Of a stretch of DNA of 64,000 nucleotides, positions 1 through 7,950 are shown piece by piece. Numbering within the stretch: the stretch's first letter is position 1; each line of letters begins with the position of its first letter. The stretch comes from Fodinibius sp964490705 (GTDB taxonomy: Bacteria; Bacteroidota; Rhodothermia; Balneolales; Balneolaceae), in NCBI GenBank assembly GCA_964490705.1, contig CAZBCG010000001.1:445567-509566 (forward strand), written 5' to 3'. The notes beneath the pieces are model-generated. The model ran no database searches, was not told the DNA's origin, and saw nothing but the letters and a program-made list of their open reading frames with translations. A program made the translations under genes and the position numbers.

Positions 1-1470
1 AGCGCTGGCATCGTAGCTGATCCCAAGCAAAGCCGTTAGGTTATTGCTAATGGGAAACCTGTACTCTGCACCAAGGCTGTAAATTTGTTGACCATAGGTA
101 TCGCTGGAATCTGCTCCGGCATTACCCATATTGTACGGCACAATCGTTTGGTTGTGCTGAGTGGTCAGAGCATTGAGTGCGATATCGAGTTCTCCATTTC
201 CAATTTCCTGTTCTAAAATAAGTCGCAGTCCGCCGGTGAGATCCAGATCATTTTGGGCTTGATCAAGATCCTCGTACTCCACACTTTGATATTGGTCGAT
301 GTCTTGTGTGAATCGGTTAACCCATACAGATCCACGAAGTCGGGCTTTGGATCCCAATGGAATCATACCATTTACAATAGCCATCGATTGACGGATGGTG
401 GGATATCGCCAGTAGCGAACCCTTGTTTCAGCGGGATTGAGATTGCTTTCGGGAGCTACGCCCTGCTCCGCATCAACATGGAAAAGGGAGGCGCTGAGGC
501 GTGCACCGCTCTGGAATTGCTTGGTGCCTTCAAAGAAAATATTTACGTGCTCACGGTCGGTGTTAACGCGCGTATCTCCGGGCGGTTGACTATAGGGGAG
601 CGTGGCGCCATCCGGAATGCTGTAATCGTACTGTTTGGAATAGGAGGCTTCGGCGGTGTATGAAAAGTTGTTGCTCTTCCCCATTTGAAGTACCGTAGCT
701 TGGCCTAATCCCGGTGATGAGCCAATAACTTTTGCCTCGGTGCGGTGGCCCTGAGTAGATAGCGAGCGTGCTCGAAAGTTGACGGCACCGCCAATGGTAT
801 TTGTGCCATATACAACTGAGGGCACCCCCTTTGAGACGGTTACACCACCGAGCATCGAGGAGGGTAAAAAGCCGATATCCACGCGATTATCCCACGGCAC
901 ATTGATGAGCGCGCCGTTAAAGAATTGAGCAGTCTGGCGATCGGCCGAATTCCGCAGGTAAAGGACAGTTTGGCCGCGTGAGTTAGTAGCTACATGGGCT
1001 GCCGGCAGCATACGTGCTACATCTGCAACCGTACCCAGATCAACCTGCTCAATCTCTTCGGCTGAAATCCGCTGAATAGTAGTTGGGTTGGTATTGGTTT
1101 GTTGCTTATTGCTGACTACAATTTCATTCAGCTCGTAAGTCGCCGGCTGCAGCGTAATATTTATAGTTTCTGTTTCTTCCTCTTGCAGGGTGATTACTTT
1201 TGTTGCCGATTGATATCCCACGGCCGTAACCTCGAGTTCATAACGTCCGGCGGAAAGGTTATCAAATGCATAATTGCCCAGGCTGTCGGAGATGGCGCCG
1301 GTCGAAAATTCGGTTTCCAGGCTTGCCAGATATAGGTTTGCACTTTCTATGGCTTTGCTGTTCTCAGCATTTGTAAGTGTGCCCTCGATGGCAGAGGTCT
1401 GTGCCTGCAGGCTACTCAAATTACATAGGAGCAAGCAGCAGAATATCAGAAATGCAAAACGAATTTTCAT
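1..1470 (-). CDS. TonB-dependent receptor, N-terminal 490 residues (3' end beyond window)
   Basis: Outer-membrane receptor that would import a scarce ligand (siderophore, cobalamin or metal chelate) using TonB energy. The frame is open from the ATG at 1470 to the window edge. Residues 1-23 are a signal peptide ending LQAQ, about 25-105 are a CarboxypepD_reg-like beta-sandwich (GTLTNAENSKAIESANLYL, then DSLGNYAFDNLSAGRYELEV), and about 120-235 are the plug, including the stretch VPSVVYGTNTIGGAVNF; the barrel then starts. This layout is typical of Bacteroidota-type receptors. The ligand cannot be told: no SusD partner is visible upstream and the downstream side is outside the window. It is divergent from the MltF-like gene, with a 397-base gap that holds an inverted repeat. 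Confidence 0.9.
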   Translation of the reverse strand, partial: MKIRFAFLIFCCLLLCNLSSLQAQTSAIEGTLTNAENSKAIESANLYLASLETEFSTGAISDSLGNYAFDNLSAGRYELEVTAVGYQSATKVITLQEEETETINITLQPATYELNEIVVSNKQQTNTNPTTIQRISAEEIEQVDLGTVADVARMLPAAHVATNSRGQTVLYLRNSADRQTAQFFNGALINVPWDNRVDIGFLPSSMLGGVTVSKGVPSVVYGTNTIGGAVNFRARSLSTQGHRTEAKVIGSSPGLGQATVLQMGKSNNFSYTAEASYSKQYDYSIPDGATLPYSQPPGDTRVNTDREHVNIFFEGTKQFQSGARLSASLFHVDAEQGVAPESNLNPAETRVRYWRYPTIRQSMAIVNGMIPLGSKARLRGSVWVNRFTQDIDQYQSVEYEDLDQAQNDLDLTGGLRLILEQEIGNGELDIALNALTTQHNQTIVPYNMGNAGADSSDTYGQQIYSLGAEYRFPISNNLTALLGISYDASA

Positions 1471-1867
1471 GATGTGGGAGAAATTCTGTCGAAGCAGAGA
1501 AAAGTGATCAAAAATTGAACTTAAGGTATCGAAAATAGGATATCTACTCAATAGCATAAGGATGCTATTTTGGTCCAATGGTGAGGCACTTCAACATCAC
1601 AATAAAAAATTTGCCAGGAGGGGTATATGTTGCAATAAGATGTTACGATGAAGCAAGTTTGGGAGGTATCATTTCTTGTAAACGAAATACTTATTACTCG
1701 TGTTTACCGATGAGAGTATTTTGTGGGGACATCCATTACGAACATTAGAAATTTTTACATTCACACGATTTTGAAGTTTTTTGGCTATCTTTAAGTACAA
1801 ATAAAAAGATGTACGTGGCTGATTTTTTTGCATTTAGGTTCATCAATTGATAACCAAGTTATGCACT
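1471..1867. other. Divergent intergenic region between receptor and transglycosylase genes
   Basis: AT-rich non-coding stretch that must contain the promoters of both flanking genes. The only clear structure is the inverted repeat at 1550-1569. A TATCTTTA box near 1783-1790 differs by one base from the TAnnTTTG element of this lineage and could serve the rightward gene, but no well-spaced upstream element was found. No cobalamin-riboswitch-like conserved boxes were seen on the receptor side. Confidence 0.5.
1550..1569. repeat. Perfect 8-bp inverted repeat upstream of TonB receptor gene
   Basis: AATAGCAT (1550-1557), loop AAGG, ATGCTATT (1562-1569). It lies about 80 bases upstream of the receptor start and lacks a following T-run, so an operator or leader hairpin fits better than a terminator. 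Its function is inferred only from position. Confidence 0.45.
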
Positions 1868-3388
1868 ATGGGAACATTTAAAAGCGATCCATCAAGGTTG
1901 TATTTGGCCGGGACTGTTGCGTTAGCGCTTTTTGTAAGCAGTTGCTCGTTGACTGAAGACGCGCCCTCAGAAGAGGTAACGAGTGAGGAGGGCCTCAAGG
2001 TGAATGTGGTAGAGCCTATCGAGCGTGATTATGCTGAAATCAAGCAAAATGGCGTGCTACGGATGATTACCCGGTATAGTTCCAACACCTATTTTCTGCA
2101 TCAGGGAGTGGAGTGGGGATTTGAATATGAGCTTGTCCATGAGTTTGCTGACAAGCACGACCTGGCGCTGGAGGTGGTCGTTGTTGGTCCCGACCAAAAT
2201 CCATATGATCTGCTAAATAGCGGTACGGGAGATATTATTGCCGCCAATTACACGCGGACACCTGAGCGCAAAAAGTATGTCACATTTACGCGTCCTTATA
2301 ATCTCGTCAATCAGCTATTGGTGTTTTCGGATGATATTACCAATCCCCCACAAACTATTGAGGAAGTTGCACAGCGTAAAATTCCCATAACGGTACGCCG
2401 CAACAGCTCGTATTACTATCGTCTTAAAGAATTGCAGAGGCAGGGGCATAATTTGTCTATCCACCTGGTGTCGAATAAAAAAGATACCGAATCGCTGCTG
2501 TTTGAAATTTCGAATAATAACTTTGCGGCAACCGTAGCTGATGATAATATTTTTCAGGCTTCAAATAAGTATATGAAAGGGATCAAGCGAGGTCCCGTGA
2601 TTGCCGAAAATGATACTATCGCCTGGGCTATCCGCGATAATGCGCCTAACCTCAAGACAGAGCTCAATCGATTTTTATATGATCATTTTCGATTTGGCAA
2701 GCCGGGCGAACAACCCAAGCGCTCCACGTTTTTGAATGTGTTGCGTAATCGGTACTTCAAGGAGGGGCCACAAATTGCGGATTATTATAATCCAGAATCG
2801 AATATTTTGGGTGGGAGCGTTATTTCGCCCTACGATGGGCTGATTAAAGAGGTAGCAGATTCTGCAGGCGTAGATTGGCTGCTAATTGCCTCGATTATTG
2901 CACAGGAGACAAAATTTAATCCCAATGCAAAAAGTTGGGCTGGTGCTGTGGGGCTCATGCAGGTGTTGCCGCGTTACTCTGAAGTTTCTTCCGAAGAACA
3001 GCTTTATAATGAAGAAATCAACCTTCGAGAGGGCGTACGTATTATTAAAGAGCATTTGGATCATTACGCATATATGGACAGCACTAACCGCTGGTCGTTT
3101 GCACTGGCAGCGTATAATGCCGGGCAGGGTCATGTGGCAGATGCACGGCGCTTGGCTATCGATCACAATAAAGATCCCAACCAGTGGAAAAATGCCTCTG
3201 ATGCGCTGCTAAAGCTGATGCAGCGAAAGTATTACAAAGATGCCCGCTATGGATTTTGCCGGGGTATCGAAACGGTACGCTATGTGGAGGAGATCAAAAA
3301 CCGTTATAAAACCTATCAAACAATTTTGACGCTTAACGACAGCGAAGCCGAAGATTCTGTGCCCGGAGTGATGGGGTTATTTAATTGA
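1868..3388 (+). CDS. mltF: MltF-like membrane-bound lytic transglycosylase (lipoprotein)
   Basis: Cleaves peptidoglycan glycan strands non-hydrolytically at the inner face of the outer membrane. The ATG at 1868 gives a clean lipoprotein signal (LALFVSSC); an in-frame TTG at 1847 would only add seven residues. Domains: a periplasmic solute-binding family-3 domain at about residues 40-290 (LRMITRYSSNTYF, TPERKKYVTFTRPY), then an SLT lysozyme-like domain at about 320-490. The catalytic Glu is at about residue 347 in IIAQETKFNP, followed by GAVGLMQVLP and the LAAYNAGQGHV motif. Family members bind peptide or muropeptide with the first domain to control the second. The 3' end overlaps the convergent phosphatase gene by 8 bases. 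Confidence 0.88.
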   Translation: MGTFKSDPSRLYLAGTVALALFVSSCSLTEDAPSEEVTSEEGLKVNVVEPIERDYAEIKQNGVLRMITRYSSNTYFLHQGVEWGFEYELVHEFADKHDLALEVVVVGPDQNPYDLLNSGTGDIIAANYTRTPERKKYVTFTRPYNLVNQLLVFSDDITNPPQTIEEVAQRKIPITVRRNSSYYYRLKELQRQGHNLSIHLVSNKKDTESLLFEISNNNFAATVADDNIFQASNKYMKGIKRGPVIAENDTIAWAIRDNAPNLKTELNRFLYDHFRFGKPGEQPKRSTFLNVLRNRYFKEGPQIADYYNPESNILGGSVISPYDGLIKEVADSAGVDWLLIASIIAQETKFNPNAKSWAGAVGLMQVLPRYSEVSSEEQLYNEEINLREGVRIIKEHLDHYAYMDSTNRWSFALAAYNAGQGHVADARRLAIDHNKDPNQWKNASDALLKLMQRKYYKDARYGFCRGIETVRYVEEIKNRYKTYQTILTLNDSEAEDSVPGVMGLFN

Positions 3389-5114
3389 CTTTTAAGACGA
3401 TGAGCGTGATGTCGTCGTATTGAATGTCATGCGAAAACTGTTTCACGGCCTCAATAATAGCTTGTTCTATTCCCTCGGATGATTTATCCCTGTTTTCTTT
3501 GATACAGGTGATCAGCCGTTCTTCTCCAAACTCTTCGGTCTCATCTTCGTTCATCGCTTCGGTGACCCCATCCGTATAAAAGACCAGCACATCATCGGTT
3601 GAAAGCTGAATGGTTTGCTCCTCGTATGGCGTCATCGTGGCCATTGCTCCCAAAATAAGCCCTCCCTCTTCGAGCTCTTCGGGGTTGTCTTTTCCATCTT
3701 TGAGCCAAATGGGCGGATTGTGCCCCGCATTAACGAATCGAAATTCCGCATTTTCGGGATTGAAAATACCCCAGAAGAAGGTAATAAACTTGTCGCTCGG
3801 CGTGTTCTGGTGGATGATGTCGTTGATCTGTCCCGATGCTTCGCTTAGTGAAATATCTACCGGTAACAGAACGTGCAACATCGCCTGGAGATTGGCCATC
3901 AGCAGAGCGGCCGGAATACCCTTGCCGGTGACATCACCAATCGCAAAAAGCAGATGATCGGCGGGCGTTTTGAGGATATCAAAATAGTCGCCGCCCACTT
4001 GGTACGATGAAATATTTTTTGCCGCAATATCAAGCTGATCAACTTGCGGAATGGGATCGGGCAGTAATCCTTTTTGGATACTTTTGGCAATCGTCAGTTC
4101 TTCTTCGATGCGCTCTTTTTCAATCCGCTCTTCGAGCAAATACGTCTTTTGGATAGAAAGAACCGCCAAATTCCCGAGGGACTGCAAGAAATTGTAATCA
4201 GAGGTTGTGTAGGCTTCTTCATTGGCCCGTGCACCAACGCCCACCAGCGCAATTTTCTCACTCTGGAATTGTAGCCCGATCACGGCTTTAATCTGGTTCT
4301 CAGCCAGGAACGGTATTCGTTCTTCCAGCTCTTCATCCACTTCAACGAGGTCGTCTTCCAGTGAGAAAAGAGTTTCTTTTTGTTCTGCCGAAAGCGATCC
4401 TCGGATGCCGCTGCTGGCTACCATTTCGCGTTGGCCTTCATTTTCGAGCACAAAGAAAAACTTGCGGATCAGCATCTGTCCCAGCATGGCAAACTTGAAA
4501 ATACGGACGATCTCATCCCGATCCACCATGATGTTGAAATCCTTGCTGAGATCAAACAGCGTGTTCAGCTCATAAACTTTGCGATCCAGCATCCGGTTGA
4601 TACGTCGCAGTTCAGTAAACATTCGGGAATTGGCAATGGCGACCGACGAAATAATGGAGAGGCTTTCAATAAATTCAATTTCGTGCTCACTCAGCGATTG
4701 CTTATTTCCCTTCGATCCCAGACAGAGAAAACCAATATGATTATTGCTGGTTTGCAGGTTAAAAAAGGTGCAATGTTGGTCGCCCTCGATCACTTCGGGT
4801 ATCTCAAAATCATCCATACCACAGCGGATCACCGATTGCTGTTTTACTTTTTGATCCCAATCGAACGAAAGGGTTTGCCCCTCATCGGGACATGCGCGCC
4901 CCTTGGATTTCGAGACAATATAGTTGTCGGTGCCCGGCTGGTAGATGAGAATCATACCACGGCTTACCATCAGCTTACCCATGGTGATGAGCAACAGGTT
5001 ATTGAGGACAAAGTCCATATCTTGAGACTCGATGAGCATCCGTGAGGTCTCAAGCAAGGTTTTTATTTCAAATCGGGATTCCCGATTTTCGTTTTTGGAA
5101 GAAGAGCTGCTCAA
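3381..5114 (-). CDS. GAF-containing PP2C (SpoIIE/RsbU-type) serine phosphatase
   Basis: Predicted to dephosphorylate the STAS antagonist encoded upstream and so switch on a partner-switching pathway. The 577-residue cytoplasmic protein has two GAF-like sensor regions (about 15-165 and 190-330), a short linker helix (EERIEKERIEEELTIAKSIQ) and a C-terminal PPM/SpoIIE catalytic domain. Metal-binding motifs are intact: GGDYFD, GDVTGKGIPAAL, VNAGHNPP, FYTDGVTEA and YDDITLIVL. It is the last gene of a three-gene operon with only 4 bases after the kinase gene. No transmembrane segment is seen, so the signal is probably cytosolic. Confidence 0.9.
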   Translation of the reverse strand: MSSSSSKNENRESRFEIKTLLETSRMLIESQDMDFVLNNLLLITMGKLMVSRGMILIYQPGTDNYIVSKSKGRACPDEGQTLSFDWDQKVKQQSVIRCGMDDFEIPEVIEGDQHCTFFNLQTSNNHIGFLCLGSKGNKQSLSEHEIEFIESLSIISSVAIANSRMFTELRRINRMLDRKVYELNTLFDLSKDFNIMVDRDEIVRIFKFAMLGQMLIRKFFFVLENEGQREMVASSGIRGSLSAEQKETLFSLEDDLVEVDEELEERIPFLAENQIKAVIGLQFQSEKIALVGVGARANEEAYTTSDYNFLQSLGNLAVLSIQKTYLLEERIEKERIEEELTIAKSIQKGLLPDPIPQVDQLDIAAKNISSYQVGGDYFDILKTPADHLLFAIGDVTGKGIPAALLMANLQAMLHVLLPVDISLSEASGQINDIIHQNTPSDKFITFFWGIFNPENAEFRFVNAGHNPPIWLKDGKDNPEELEEGGLILGAMATMTPYEEQTIQLSTDDVLVFYTDGVTEAMNEDETEEFGEERLITCIKENRDKSSEGIEQAIIEAVKQFSHDIQYDDITLIVLKVN

Positions 5115-5118
5115 AATG

Positions 5119-5541
5119 TTACTTATTTTTGGTCATCCTGATTTCGTTTACCGATCCCTTGGTCTGGTATTCCACACTGTCCATCAGTTTTCGGATGAGA
5201 TAAACACCCACGCCGCCCCGTTTTTTCTCTTTGATTTTTTGTCGTACATCGGGTTTGGAGTAGTCGCTGGGATCAAAGGCATCGCCGGTATCCAGCAGCG
5301 AGATCCAAAATTGCTTGCTGTTGTATCCCAGTTTAATATCTACTGATTTGTGCTCGTCGTTCTTATAGGCGTGCTTAATAATGTTGGTATAGGCCTCATC
5401 GACGGCCAGCCGGATATCTTCGACATCTTGCTGGGCGAATCCAAACTCGGCAGCATGCTTGGCCACAAAATTGCGCACCTCGGCCAAATGCTCCGTCGAA
5501 GCCTGGACAGATATACTATATGTAGCAGGTGATTGTGACAA
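5119..5541 (-). CDS. Anti-sigma-factor-like serine kinase (RsbW/HATPase_c_2)
   Basis: A 140-residue GHKL-fold kinase of the RsbW/SpoIIAB type that would phosphorylate the STAS protein and hold a target protein inactive. The N-box is DEAYTNIIKHAYK (about residues 48-60), the G1 region is LLDTGDAFDP, and a glycine-rich lid follows (KKRGGVGVYLIRKLMD). It lies 8 bases after the STAS gene and 4 before the phosphatase gene, so the three are clearly cotranscribed. No sigma-factor gene is adjacent, so the final target, which may not be a sigma factor, is unknown. Confidence 0.88.
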   Translation of the reverse strand: MSQSPATYSISVQASTEHLAEVRNFVAKHAAEFGFAQQDVEDIRLAVDEAYTNIIKHAYKNDEHKSVDIKLGYNSKQFWISLLDTGDAFDPSDYSKPDVRQKIKEKKRGGVGVYLIRKLMDSVEYQTKGSVNEIRMTKNK

Positions 5542-5549
5542 GGCAGTTA

Positions 5550-5909
5550 TTATTTCGATTCGTCATTTTCGAATTTTTCGATCGCGTCCGACTCATGCTC
5601 TAGAATGTCGTAAAGTGTTGGAAAGCCCAGCAGATCAAACACATTATACACCTTGGAGTTCATGTTCGTAAGTTTGATATCTCCGCCGAGGCTACGCACA
5701 TCCTCGATATAGGCCATAAAAACACCAAGCCCGGCACTGGCAATGTAATCCAGTTGCTGGCAATTCACGATAATCTGATGTTTTTCGTTGTCGATCAGAC
5801 TTTTAAGTGAGTTTTCCAGCTGCGAAGCTGTATGAGCATCCAGTTCACCGCTAAGCTCGAGCACATCGTAGGAGCGAACTTCCTTGTGATTAATGTCAAA
5901 ATTTTTCAT
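5550..5909 (-). CDS. STAS-domain anti-sigma-factor antagonist (RsbV-like)
   Basis: About 119 residues from ATG 5909 (MKNFDINHKEV); the frame continues upstream, but the extension looks non-coding and the domain begins just after this ATG. The whole protein is one STAS domain. The phosphorylatable serine is in DYIASAGLGVFMAYI, where family members are modified by the RsbW-type kinase. Dephosphorylation by the PP2C gene two positions downstream would let it trap the kinase. It is the first gene of the operon; a weak TATGTTTA promoter-like box lies about 60 bases upstream. Confidence 0.88.
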   Translation of the reverse strand: MKNFDINHKEVRSYDVLELSGELDAHTASQLENSLKSLIDNEKHQIIVNCQQLDYIASAGLGVFMAYIEDVRSLGGDIKLTNMNSKVYNVFDLLGFPTLYDILEHESDAIEKFENDESK

Positions 5910-6241
5910 TACTGCGGATTTGATATTAGAAAACTGTTCCCTGATGGAATGAACCTGTAAACATATAAAATTTTCTGAACATGGTACGCAAAAAACAGGC
6001 GGAGTTGAAATCTGATTTAAAAGCCGTCGAAAATTGCCAAGTGAATCTATGATAACGGGAGGGAATACGAAAAACAGCGCGGAAGGGTTCAAAAAAATAA
6101 GGCCTCACAAGTATCAGTTGTGAGGCCCTGACTATTCATCAAGAGAGACGCTACTTGAGCGCTCTGTAATATACATTAATTCCCGGCTTCCAAACAAATA
6201 ATTTTGTTAAATGTTGTTTATTTCAATATTCAAGTATCTTA
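5910..6241. other. Intergenic region with leftward terminator
   Basis: Holds the terminator at 6101-6127 for the hydrolase gene and, nearer 5909, the presumed promoter of the STAS-kinase-phosphatase operon. No credible coding sequence was seen. Confidence 0.6.
6090..6127 (-). terminator. Rho-independent terminator (leftward)
   Basis: Perfect 10-bp stem GGCCTCACAA / TTGTGAGGCC (6101-6110 and 6118-6127) with loop GTATCAG, followed on the minus strand by a T-rich tail (A-run at 6091-6097 on the plus strand). It lies about 115 bases after the stop of the alpha/beta hydrolase gene. Confidence 0.85.
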
Positions 6242-7177
6242 CTATTTTGAGGTTTCGCTAGATTCATGCGAGCCAACGTTTTTCAGAAAATGCAGAGTGT
6301 CACTAATAACGTTATTAACCGATTTTGATACCAATCCACTGCATATAACGTGATTTTGTGCTTCCGGAAAATTCGTTAGATCTACCATTTCTGTGCGAGA
6401 ACCCAGATTTTTTGCCATTTGTTTTATCGCAGGTATTGAAACTACCGTATCTTGTTGATTTCGATTTTTATAATAATAGCCTATAAATGTCGGCTGATGT
6501 ATCTTTTTAAAGAGGCCGCTGTTCATGTTATGCTGCACAAAAGCACCCAGTGCTAACGCACCGCCCAGCGCATAGTTTGTATTCCAGATGCGTGCCTCAG
6601 CGTAGGTTGTTTCCGGACTTTTAATGAGATGCTTTTTGCCGGGTACAATGCCCAGGATGTTACGCATAACAACGTTAGTCAGCAGTTTTTGATTGATGCC
6701 ATAAAACTGAATGAGAGGGGAATAGAGAATGAGCGATGAAATCGAATTCCGATACTGGGGCTGGGCCGCCAGATAAAGTGCCAGAGAACCACCCGTTGAC
6801 GCCCCCATGAGGATCACCTTTTTACCGATCCGTCGTCCCATTTCGAGAGCAAAATGAGCAGAACTCAGCAGTTTCTCTTCTGTCAGATTTAGCAGTGGAT
6901 AGTCGGATTGAATGCCATGTTCGGCAATCCGGCTTAAAAAAAGATTATAGCCCATTTGTTGGGCTACCTGCTTATGAACGGGATCGCCCTCGAGATGGGA
7001 AGCCCGAAATCCATGCAGATACACAATAGCGTACTCTGTTTGCTGTGGTTGATTTGGATCAGCCCAGATGATTTGTGCCTCGACATCATCTTTGAGATTG
7101 TACGCTGTTTCCTGATCAGCGATAAACTCATCGAGCTCTGCTATTGAGTTGGGGATATCAAAAGAGGCATTCATCAT
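6242..7177 (-). CDS. Alpha/beta hydrolase (esterase-like)
   Basis: A 311-residue soluble hydrolase with the AB_hydrolase fold. IVYLHGFRASH gives the oxyanion-hole HG motif, GASTGGSLALYLA the nucleophile elbow (Ser in GASTGG), and FPEAQNHVICSG contains the probable catalytic His. No signal peptide is visible. The substrate is unknown; the overall look is of a carboxylesterase or lysophospholipase. ATG codons at 7177 and 7174 are both possible starts. It is a single transcription unit bounded by terminators on both sides. Confidence 0.75.
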   Translation of the reverse strand: MMNASFDIPNSIAELDEFIADQETAYNLKDDVEAQIIWADPNQPQQTEYAIVYLHGFRASHLEGDPVHKQVAQQMGYNLFLSRIAEHGIQSDYPLLNLTEEKLLSSAHFALEMGRRIGKKVILMGASTGGSLALYLAAQPQYRNSISSLILYSPLIQFYGINQKLLTNVVMRNILGIVPGKKHLIKSPETTYAEARIWNTNYALGGALALGAFVQHNMNSGLFKKIHQPTFIGYYYKNRNQQDTVVSIPAIKQMAKNLGSRTEMVDLTNFPEAQNHVICSGLVSKSVNNVISDTLHFLKNVGSHESSETSK

Positions 7178-7207
7178 TACATAGCGGTTATCGCAGAAAC
7201 GTTCTTT

Positions 7208-7250
7208 AATAAAAATAAAAAAAGCACCAAGGGAGAATCCCCGGTGCTTT
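7208..7250 (-). terminator. Rho-independent terminator of the SPOR lipoprotein gene
   Basis: Stem AAAGCACC / GGTGCTTT (7221-7228 and 7243-7250) with an inner GGG/CCC extension, followed on the minus strand by T-rich sequence. It lies 20 bases after the SPOR gene stop and before the hydrolase start. Confidence 0.8.
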
Positions 7251-7270
7251 TATGAATGTATATCAACAAT

Positions 7271-7798
7271 TTATTCTTCAGTTGTTTCCATCGAATCTTG
7301 AGATGCCTGTTCATCTTTCGCCATTGAGGTCCAGGAGGGTTCGCTGTATTCGCGCTGAAGCTTGTTCTCCAATTTCTGTGCCATGTCCTTGGTGGCCAGG
7401 TGCCCCAAGCGAACACGGAACCAGATATCGCCGGTTTCTTCGTTGCCGTATTTAACCACATAGGCATTTTCGTATCCGCGATCTACCCATTTCTGAACCT
7501 GAGCTTGTGCTTTTTTCTTCGAACGCCACGCTTCTACCTGTACCGAAAAGGCACCATTGGGATCAAATTCAATACGGTTGCGTTCGCGTTCTCGTTTTTT
7601 GGCTGCTTCAATACTGTCTTGCCGAGCCTGTTCAATGCTGTCTTGTCGTTGTTGCTCCATGCGTTGTTGGCGAACCTGCTCAAGCGAATCTTCACGAGCT
7701 TGCTCTCGTTGTTGCTGTTCCTCTTCGCTTGGTCCGCATGCATTTAGCAACCCAATTGCAATCGATGAAGTAATCAGAAAAATAACTATTCGTTTCAT
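7271..7798 (-). CDS. SPOR-domain lipoprotein
   Basis: 175 residues with a lipoprotein signal (SIAIGLLNAC). A highly charged Gln/Glu/Arg-rich coiled-coil-like linker (residues 25-75, repeated EQARQDSIE-type units) is followed by a SPOR domain at about 83-160 (AFSVQVEAWRSKKKAQAQVQ, then WFRVRLGHLATKDMAQ). SPOR domains bind denuded glycan strands, often at division sites, so a role in cell-wall remodelling or envelope anchoring is expected. It has its own terminator; a TATTTTTG box on the minus strand at 7865-7872 is a possible promoter element. Confidence 0.85.
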   Translation of the reverse strand: MKRIVIFLITSSIAIGLLNACGPSEEEQQQREQAREDSLEQVRQQRMEQQRQDSIEQARQDSIEAAKKRERERNRIEFDPNGAFSVQVEAWRSKKKAQAQVQKWVDRGYENAYVVKYGNEETGDIWFRVRLGHLATKDMAQKLENKLQREYSEPSWTSMAKDEQASQDSMETTEE

Positions 7799-7950
7799 GG
7801 GTAATAGGTTTAATGAATAAGATTTTTGTGCCCGATGTTAATTTTACTAAAAAAAGTTACGGTGCAAAAATATATAAACCAAAAAGTAAATTGTTCCCTT
7901 TACGGTTAAAACCCAGATGCATATAGATGCAAAAATTTTGAGTTAACTAG

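Noticed and set aside
3610..5045. Long plus-strand frames opposite the phosphatase gene
   Set aside because: They lie wholly antisense to the well-supported GAF-PP2C gene and have no protein-like features.
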